A stretch of 64,000 bases of DNA from Cupriavidus sp. U2 (lineage in GTDB: Bacteria > Pseudomonadota > Gammaproteobacteria > Burkholderiales > Burkholderiaceae): contig NZ_RCOG02000032.1 in NCBI RefSeq assembly GCF_009663685.2, positions 674,382-738,381 of the forward strand, in the 5' to 3' direction. This document shows positions 58,379 to 64,000 of this stretch, one piece after another. Positions within the stretch are counted from its first letter, which is position 1; the number at the start of each line of letters is the position of its first letter. Below the pieces are notes generated by a model. It saw only the letters and a program-made list of their open reading frames with translations, made no database searches and was not told where the DNA came from. A program made the position numbers and the translations under genes.

Positions 58379-61300
58379 GCCGCGCTCAACTGCTTCTGGA
58401 CCAACTGGTAGTACATGCCGCGCCGTTCCAGCAGTTCCTCGTGCCGCCCCTGCTCCACGATGCCGCCTTCGTACAGCACCAGGATCTTGTCGGCCTGCAT
58501 GATGGTGCTGAGCCGGTGCGCGATGATCACGGCCGTGCGGCCCTTCAGGATCTCCTGCATATTGGCCAGGATGTTGCTCTCCGACTGCGTGTCCAGCGCC
58601 GACGTGGCCTCGTCGAACACCAGCAGCCGCGGGTCGTGATACAGCGCCCGGGCGATGCACAGCCGCTGGATCTGCCCGCCCGACAGCCCGATGCCGCGCT
58701 CGCCAACCACCTGCTCGTAGCCGAGCGGCAGCTTCGAGATGAACGCGTGGGCGTCGGCCATCTTGGCCACTTCCTCGATGCGGCGCCGGTCCGGGCTGTC
58801 GTCCCCGCAGGCAATGTTCTCGGCCACCGTGCCCGAGAACAGCAGGTTGGTCTGCATCACATACCCCACCTGGGCACGGAAGAACTCGGTGTCGATCACG
58901 TTCATGTCATAGCCGTCCACCTTCATGGTGCCGTCGGTTGGCTTGTAGAAGCCCACCAGCAGCTTGGCCAGCGTGGTCTTGCCTGACCCGCTGCGCCCGA
59001 CGATGGCAACCATCTCGCCCGGCCGCATATGGAAGCTGATGTTCTCCAGCACGTAGGCGGTGTCCTCGCCGCCATAGCGGAAGTACACGCCGTCGAACTG
59101 GATCTCGCCCTGCAGGTCGGGCAGCGACACGCGCGACATCACGTCCTGCGGCTTCTGCTCCGGGTCCAGGTCCAGCACGTCGCCGAGCCGCTCCATCGCC
59201 ACGCCGGCATCGTTGAGCTGGCCCCACAGCGCCACCAGCCCCATCAGCGGCGCCAGCACGCTGCCCATGAAGGCGTTGAACGCGATCAGCTGCCCGATCG
59301 TCAGCTCGCGCTCCAGCACCAGCGTGGCGCCCACCCAGAGGATCGTGATGGTGGTGGCCGCGTTCAGCACCTGGCTGACCAGCCCCACCAGGATATGGAA
59401 CGATTGCGCCTGGTACTGCTTGTCCAGCGCCTTGGCGTACTTGCGCTCCCAGCGCAGCCGCACCGGGCGTTCGATCCCCATGCCCTTCACGGTCTCCGCG
59501 CCGCCCAGCGTTTCCATCAGGTAGGCCTTGGCATCGGTCGACGCCGCGAACACCTCGCGCGCGTAGCCCTTCACCTTGGGCGTGACCACCACGGTCAGCG
59601 CGGCAATCGGGATCACGAACGCAATCAGCAGCAGCGTCAGCTTCACGTTGTAGAGGAACATGATGCTGAAGTAGATGAACACCATCAGCAGGTTCAGCGC
59701 CGTGGTGACCGTGGACTCCGTCAGGAACGCGCGGATGGTCTGGTTTTCCTGGAAGCGCGCGAAGATGTCGCCGGTCTTGCGCTTGGCAAAGAACGACAGC
59801 GGCAGCGACAGCGTGTGCTTGAAGAAGTGCGACATCATCGCGAAATCCATGTTGCGGACCATGAAGTTCGCCAGGTACGCGCGGATGGTGACCATCAGCT
59901 GCGTGAACACGTTCGAGATCACCAGCCCCAGGATCAGCAGGTGAAGCAGCCCGATGTTCTGGTGCACCACCACGCCGTCGAGGATGTTCTGGATGATCAG
60001 CGGCGGCACCACGCCCAGCACCTGGATCACGAACGTGGCCAGGAACAGATGCGCCAGGATGCGCTTGTACGGCGACAGGTAGCCGATGAAGCGCAGCCAC
60101 GGCGAGCGCGACACCGCCAGTTCGTTCATCTGCGTACCGGGCGAGAACAGCAGGCAGGTGCCGCTCCAGCCGCGCTCGAACTCCTCGGCGCTCATCTTGC
60201 GGAAGCCGATGGCCGGGTCCGCCACCCACACGTACTGCGACGACACGCCGTAGACCACCACGTAGTGGTAGCCCTCCCAGTGGATGATGAACGGCAGTTC
60301 GAAGCCGGTCAGCGCATCGCGCGTGCATTGCACGCCGCGCGTGGTGAAGCCCAGCGATTCGCCCGCCCGCGCCAGGCTGTCGAGCGTGGCGCCGGCGGTG
60401 GTCACATTGGCCAGTTCGCGCAACTTGCCCAGCGTCATGGGGATGCCATAGTGGCGGCAGATCATCGCCAGGCAGGCGGCACCGCAATCCATCTCCTCGG
60501 CCTGCTCGACCAGCGCGAAGCGACGGATCAGCCGTTCGCCCAGCGCGGGCTTCGAATGCAGGTCCAGCAGCACCGGCCGCTTGCGGCGCTCGGCGAGCTT
60601 CTTCTGCCGGTGCAATTCCCGATCCACGGTGCGGATGCGCTCTTCCAGCACCTCGCGCAGCCGCGCGTTGCGCTCCAGGATCAACTGCACCGTCTTCTCC
60701 GGGATCACCAGCAGCCGCGTGTCGGTCTCGGCAATGGCCGAGGCAATCTGCTCCTGGCGCATCACGCAGGCGCGCTCGCCGAAGATTTCGCCCTGTCCCA
60801 GCGTGGCAAGCTGGAACGTGTCGCCGTCCTCCTCGCGCACGATGCGCACCGTGCCCTGGCGCACCACATACAGACGCCGGTCCTCGCGCCCGTCCTGCTG
60901 CAGGATTTCCTTGCCTGCCGCCACCCGCTTGACGCCCACGCTGCGCACGGCGTCTTCCAGCTCCAGCTTGTCGAGCTTGCCGCGCAGGTCGAACAGCCGC
61001 GCCACGAAGCCCCCCGCCGAACTGATGGCCACGTAGCTGGTGATAAAGGCCAGCGCGGCCGGGTTGCCGCCCACCGTCGGCTCGGCAACGGCGCGCGGTA
61101 TCGTGATCAGCTCGGTCTTGCCCGATGCCCGCACCGACGACTCGTGCCGGTACTCGCGCAGCAGCGCAATATCGGCAAACACTTCGCCGGTCTTGCGCAC
61201 GCCCATGCTGATTTCCTTGCCATGCTCCTCGTTGAACACGCGCACGGAGCCGCTGCGCACGATGAAAATGCCGTCCGCCGGCTCGCCCGCATTGCAGACC

Positions 61301-61482
61301 GTGTCGCCAAAGCCGAAATGCAGCGTGCGGGCGCTGGCGGCCAGCCGCTCGATCTCGTCGCGCGACAACGGCGACAGGATCTCCACCGTGGCCAGGAAGT
61401 CGGCCAGCGACTGTCCGGCGGGCGGCGCGGGGGCGGCGGCAGCGGCCGGCGCCGCCACCTCGCTAGCGGGCTTCGATGACAT
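58375..61482 (-). CDS. Peptidase-containing ABC exporter with two cNMP-binding-like domains (C39-TM-NBD)
   Basis: A 1035-aa inner-membrane protein. Two cNMP-binding-like domains (about residues 35-150 and 180-275) come first. A C39 peptidase (about 325-455) has a full catalytic set: Gln327, Cys333 in MDCGAACL, His406 in EGYHYVVV and Asp422 in VADPAIG. A six-helix membrane domain (about 475-760) and an ATPase domain follow (Walker A GRSGSGKTT, signature IGLSGGQIQRL, Walker B LLVFDEATSAL). It should cut double-glycine leaders and export the cargo with HlyD. It overlaps the isomerase gene upstream and the activator downstream. The N-terminal cNMP-like domains suggest export gated by a small ligand. 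Confidence 0.93.
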   Translation of the reverse strand: MSSKPASEVAAPAAAAAPAPPAGQSLADFLATVEILSPLSRDEIERLAASARTLHFGFGDTVCNAGEPADGIFIVRSGSVRVFNEEHGKEISMGVRKTGEVFADIALLREYRHESSVRASGKTELITIPRAVAEPTVGGNPAALAFITSYVAISSAGGFVARLFDLRGKLDKLELEDAVRSVGVKRVAAGKEILQQDGREDRRLYVVRQGTVRIVREEDGDTFQLATLGQGEIFGERACVMRQEQIASAIAETDTRLLVIPEKTVQLILERNARLREVLEERIRTVDRELHRQKKLAERRKRPVLLDLHSKPALGERLIRRFALVEQAEEMDCGAACLAMICRHYGIPMTLGKLRELANVTTAGATLDSLARAGESLGFTTRGVQCTRDALTGFELPFIIHWEGYHYVVVYGVSSQYVWVADPAIGFRKMSAEEFERGWSGTCLLFSPGTQMNELAVSRSPWLRFIGYLSPYKRILAHLFLATFVIQVLGVVPPLIIQNILDGVVVHQNIGLLHLLILGLVISNVFTQLMVTIRAYLANFMVRNMDFAMMSHFFKHTLSLPLSFFAKRKTGDIFARFQENQTIRAFLTESTVTTALNLLMVFIYFSIMFLYNVKLTLLLIAFVIPIAALTVVVTPKVKGYAREVFAASTDAKAYLMETLGGAETVKGMGIERPVRLRWERKYAKALDKQYQAQSFHILVGLVSQVLNAATTITILWVGATLVLERELTIGQLIAFNAFMGSVLAPLMGLVALWGQLNDAGVAMERLGDVLDLDPEQKPQDVMSRVSLPDLQGEIQFDGVYFRYGGEDTAYVLENISFHMRPGEMVAIVGRSGSGKTTLAKLLVGFYKPTDGTMKVDGYDMNVIDTEFFRAQVGYVMQTNLLFSGTVAENIACGDDSPDRRRIEEVAKMADAHAFISKLPLGYEQVVGERGIGLSGGQIQRLCIARALYHDPRLLVFDEATSALDTQSESNILANMQEILKGRTAVIIAHRLSTIMQADKILVLYEGGIVEQGRHEELLERRGMYYQLVQKQLSAA

Positions 61483-62215
61483 GTTCCTGCGCCCTGGCCA
61501 TCAGCCATTCCTCGCGGAGCAGCCGGCGGATCTCCACGGTCACGTCGGGGTCCAGCCGGGCCGGATGCTTGGCGCGCACCAGGAAGACCTCGAAGAACGA
61601 CTTGTCCGGCGCCGGAAACGGCCCCAGCAGGTCACCGGCTTCGGCGTTGAACACCTTGGCCTCGATGTCGCCCTTGAGCGATCCGCGCAGCACCTTGCCG
61701 ATGTCGCCCCCCTGCTCGCGCGTATCGGCGATCGAATGCTCGCGCGCCATCTCGGCAAACGCGTCGGGATCGTCCTGCAGGTACGACACCAGTTCCTTCG
61801 CCTTGCCCTCGGTGTCCACCACGATATGGCTGACCTCGATGCTGTCGAACTTCGGTGAATTGAGCTGGAAGTACGACTCCACCGCCTGGTCCGTGCACAC
61901 CTGCTCCATCATCTTTTCCTGGTACAGGCTGTCGGTGATGAAGTTCTCGAACTCGTCCAGCGTGATGTTCAGCGCGTCGAGGTAGTGGTTCATGTCTGCC
62001 GCCCGGTGCAGGCCATGCACGCGGCGGAACTGGTCGGCGCGCTCCTGCACTTCCTCAGGCGTCAGCTTCAGGCCCTGGCGCCGCGCCGCGTGGGCGGTCA
62101 GCTTGTCCCGCACCAGTTGCTCCACCAGGCCTTCGAACTGGCCGGTCAGCTTCAGGACCCTCACGAATTCGTCGACGCCGATCACTTCTTCGTCGATGCG
62201 TACGATGGCTGTCAT
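61463..62215 (-). CDS. Parvulin-type peptidyl-prolyl isomerase (PpiC/SurA-like)
   Basis: A 250-aa protein without signal peptide, so probably cytoplasmic. The N-terminal helical region (about 1-115) is SurA/trigger-like, and the parvulin domain (about 120-220) includes VSHIVVDTEGKAKELV, REQGGDIGKVLRGSL and FNAEAGDLLGPF. GGAGAGG precedes ATG 62215, and its end overlaps the exporter start by about 20 bases. It probably keeps the cargo or its leader in an export-ready form. Isomerase genes of this kind accompany cNMP-domain C39 exporters in other bacteria, as I recall. Confidence 0.88.
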   Translation of the reverse strand: MTAIVRIDEEVIGVDEFVRVLKLTGQFEGLVEQLVRDKLTAHAARRQGLKLTPEEVQERADQFRRVHGLHRAADMNHYLDALNITLDEFENFITDSLYQEKMMEQVCTDQAVESYFQLNSPKFDSIEVSHIVVDTEGKAKELVSYLQDDPDAFAEMAREHSIADTREQGGDIGKVLRGSLKGDIEAKVFNAEAGDLLGPFPAPDKSFFEVFLVRAKHPARLDPDVTVEIRRLLREEWLMARAQEHVIEAR

Positions 62216-62232
62216 CGCCCTCTCCTCCACGT

Positions 62233-63615
62233 TCAACCCGCGACCTGCCTGAATGGATCGAGCCCCAGGTCGATCAGGCGCCTTTCCCGCACCACGATCT
62301 CCGCCGTGGCGGTCATGCCGTAGCGCAACGGATACTTGTTGCTGGCCACGCTGTAGTAGTCCTGCGCCAGCCGCACGCGGCCCTCGTACACCGGCTGCTT
62401 GTCGGGGCCCGACGGCTTGGTGGCCGGCGAGATGTATTCGAGCGTGCCCGCGATCAGGCCGTACCGCTGGTACGGAAACGCGCTGAACTTGAGCTTGACC
62501 GGCAGCCCCTCGCGCAGGAAGGCACGGTCGCGTTCGGCAATCTCGATGCGCAGCATCGGCCGGGCATCCTTGGGCGCGATGCCGCCCAGCGGCGTATTGG
62601 CCTGCACCTTGTCGCCACGCTGGGTGGACGTCACATCGGTAATCACGCCCGACACCGGCGCCAGGATCAGCAGGAAGTTGTCCTTGTCGATGTTCTCGAA
62701 CTTGATGCGTGCGGCGGCATCGGCCACCAGCCGGGCCGTCTGCACCTGCAGCCGCAGCTTGTCCTCGGTGCTGGTGATCTCGCGCACGGCGGCGTCGTAC
62801 TGCACGCGCAGGCTGGCCAGTTCCTGGCCGCTGCCTTCCAGCTGCGCGCTGGCCTGCGTGAATTCCTGCGCCAGCCGCGCGTCCAGTTCGGCCAGCCGCG
62901 ACTGCGCCACGCGCAGGGTGTTCTCGGCCTCCTGCGTGGCCGCGCGCTTGGCCTCGACCTGCGATTGCGACACCCCGCCGCCGGCGGGCAACGCGAACAG
63001 CCGCGCATAGCGGTCCTGCTCCTGGCGTGCGAATTCCCGTGCGCGGCGCGCGTTTTCCAGATTGCTGCGCGCCTCGGCCAACTGCGCGCGCTGCTGCTCG
63101 GCCAGCCGCGTCGTGCCTTCGGCCAGGCGGTTCTCGTGCTGGCGCGAATTGAGTTCGATCTGCTGCTTCAGCGCCAGCGCGCGGCGCTCCAGCAAGGCCT
63201 TGCGCTCGGGAAACTGCTTCCACTCGCGTTCGGCGTCTTCGAGCTTGAGCTGGGCCTGCAGCGCATTGGCCGCCGCCTCGATGGCGCCGCGCGCGTTGAG
63301 CCGCGCCACCACGTCGTCCTTCGACACCGGCTGGCCCTCGGCCACGTAGAGATCGACCAGCTCCCCATCGACCGGCGCATAGAAGCGCCGCACCTCGGAC
63401 TCCGGCGCCAGCGTGCCCTGCGCAGTCACGATCACGTCGGCGTGGCCGAAGAACGACCACAGCAGCGCGCACAGCACCAGCACGCCCGTGGTCACCACGG
63501 CCAGCAGCGTCAGCCGGCGCGGCTCGGCGCTGAGCAGCGCGATGCCTTCGGCGCTATGGTCTTCCAGCGCCTCGGTCAGCGGCCGCAGCCTGTTGTCGCG
63601 GTTCTCGTCCTTCAT
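62233..63615 (-). CDS. HlyD-family periplasmic adaptor of the exporter
   Basis: A 460-aa membrane-fusion protein that links the ABC exporter to an outer-membrane channel. A cytoplasmic N-terminus and one hydrophobic helix (LAVVTTGVLVLCALLWSFFG, about residues 37-56) precede the barrel-sandwich half-motif GELVDLYVAEGQPV. A long coiled-coil hairpin follows (about 110-270), then the second half PVSGVITDVTSTQRGDKV. The C-terminal KYPLRYGMTATAEIVVRER is the HlyD signature. Its ATG overlaps the stop of the upstream gene as ATGA. Confidence 0.92.
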   Translation of the reverse strand: MKDENRDNRLRPLTEALEDHSAEGIALLSAEPRRLTLLAVVTTGVLVLCALLWSFFGHADVIVTAQGTLAPESEVRRFYAPVDGELVDLYVAEGQPVSKDDVVARLNARGAIEAAANALQAQLKLEDAEREWKQFPERKALLERRALALKQQIELNSRQHENRLAEGTTRLAEQQRAQLAEARSNLENARRAREFARQEQDRYARLFALPAGGGVSQSQVEAKRAATQEAENTLRVAQSRLAELDARLAQEFTQASAQLEGSGQELASLRVQYDAAVREITSTEDKLRLQVQTARLVADAAARIKFENIDKDNFLLILAPVSGVITDVTSTQRGDKVQANTPLGGIAPKDARPMLRIEIAERDRAFLREGLPVKLKFSAFPYQRYGLIAGTLEYISPATKPSGPDKQPVYEGRVRLAQDYYSVASNKYPLRYGMTATAEIVVRERRLIDLGLDPFRQVAG

Positions 63616-64000
63616 GGCGTACTCCCCGCTTCGGGCTTCACGGCGGCGGCGGTGGCCGCGGTCCCGGCCGGCGCGGCCTTGCCGTCCTTGCCCCCGCCGT
63701 CCTTGCCTTCGTCCTTGCCGCCCTCCTTGCTGCCCTCGCCCACCAGCGCCAGCTTGGCCTTGAGCACCGCCGGGTCCAGCACCATGCGCAGGTCATTGAG
63801 CGACCGGCGCTGGGTGTCGACTTCGGCCTGGATGTCGTCACGGATCTTGCTCCACTGCGCCGAATCCTCGATCTTCAGCTGGGCATAGATGCGCAGCCCC
63901 TTGCGCGCATCGTCCTGGGCATCGGCCAGCAGCCGGGCCTGCGAGCGGAACTTGGCCGAAATACCCGATTCCAGCCGTTGTTCGCCGGCAATCAGGCCGC
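63612..64000 (-). CDS. C-terminal part of an unidentified coiled-coil protein (gene runs past the window end)
   Basis: The last 129 residues of a gene read to the edge of the window. The visible part is a helical coiled-coil (ARLLADAQDDARKGLRIYAQLKI ... RSLNDLRMVLDPAVLKAKLAL) followed by a Lys/Gly/Asp-rich tail (KEGGKDEGKDGGGKDGK) and an Ala/Pro end. Its TGA overlaps the hlyD ATG, so it belongs to the same operon. It might be a TolC-like outer-membrane channel, a second adaptor or an operon-specific factor. The sequence shown does not decide this. Confidence 0.6.
   Translation of the reverse strand, partial: GLIAGEQRLESGISAKFRSQARLLADAQDDARKGLRIYAQLKIEDSAQWSKIRDDIQAEVDTQRRSLNDLRMVLDPAVLKAKLALVGEGSKEGGKDEGKDGGGKDGKAAPAGTAATAAAVKPEAGSTP

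Overview
The window is 64 kb of high-GC, densely coding DNA. The proteins it encodes look like those of a betaproteobacterium of the order Burkholderiales, most likely Cupriavidus or a close Ralstonia relative. This is inferred from several features together: a TCA-cycle cluster with a GntR regulator between sdhC and mdh, a CitE-like gene between mdh and acnA, a DUF2863 protein, and a lytic transglycosylase gene between parE and parC. No insertion sequence, prophage or CRISPR array was seen. Genes on both strands are mostly ordinary chromosomal housekeeping up to about 51 kb; the last 12 kb is accessory.

Layout. 0.4-5.3 kb: a branched-chain amino-acid ABC importer (livK, a terminator, then livHMGF, all on the minus strand). 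5.9-11 kb: sdhC-sdhD-sdhA-sdhB-sdhE-gltA, all on the minus strand. 11.3-18.4 kb: a GntR/UTRA regulator divergent from mdh, then a CitE-like lyase, an MliC-like secreted protein and acnA. 18.6-37.5 kb: mixed metabolism, stress and transport genes (DUF2863, a TrmB-like methyltransferase, a peptide-type binding protein, a spermidine synthase-like protein with a TPR partner, an ArsR regulator with an AHSA1-GST fusion, a hypoxanthine-DNA glycosylase, htpG behind a heat-shock promoter, a MocR regulator, an AlaX-type editing protein, LysE and EamA transporters, RidA, an aminotransferase, a GST and a split chromate transporter). 37.8-43 kb: parE, a lytic transglycosylase and parC. 43.3-51.2 kb: MFS, ABC-F (uup), a binding protein, BenE, an SMR pump and a tRNA-Arg(CCU).

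The most interesting part is 51.8-64 kb. A small protein with a textbook double-glycine leader (52697-52987) and a LRAT/NlpC-like putative acyltransferase with a C-terminal membrane anchor (51792-52259) are divergently transcribed. Both have near-consensus sigma-54 (-24/-12) promoters, and GTTGG/CCAAC repeats lie between the promoters at similar distances from each. About 5 kb away, a minus-strand operon of overlapping genes encodes a periplasmic adaptor (HlyD family), a parvulin-type peptidyl-prolyl isomerase, a 1035-aa exporter (two cNMP-binding-like domains, an intact C39 peptidase, membrane and ATPase domains) and, as its last gene, a sigma-54-dependent activator. The sequence suggests a peptide production, maturation and export system controlled by its own sigma-54 activator. 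The operon's upstream genes run off the window end.

Between these two parts sit a PP2C phosphatase and a lower-GC island. The island holds a Sec-targeted Rhs/YD-repeat protein with a putative toxin C-terminus, a small probable immunity gene, and a frameshifted, internally deleted remnant of a second immunity copy. A family of GC-rich palindromes (CCCTCTCCCGC...GCGGGAGAGGG) is dispersed between genes, three times as inverted pairs.
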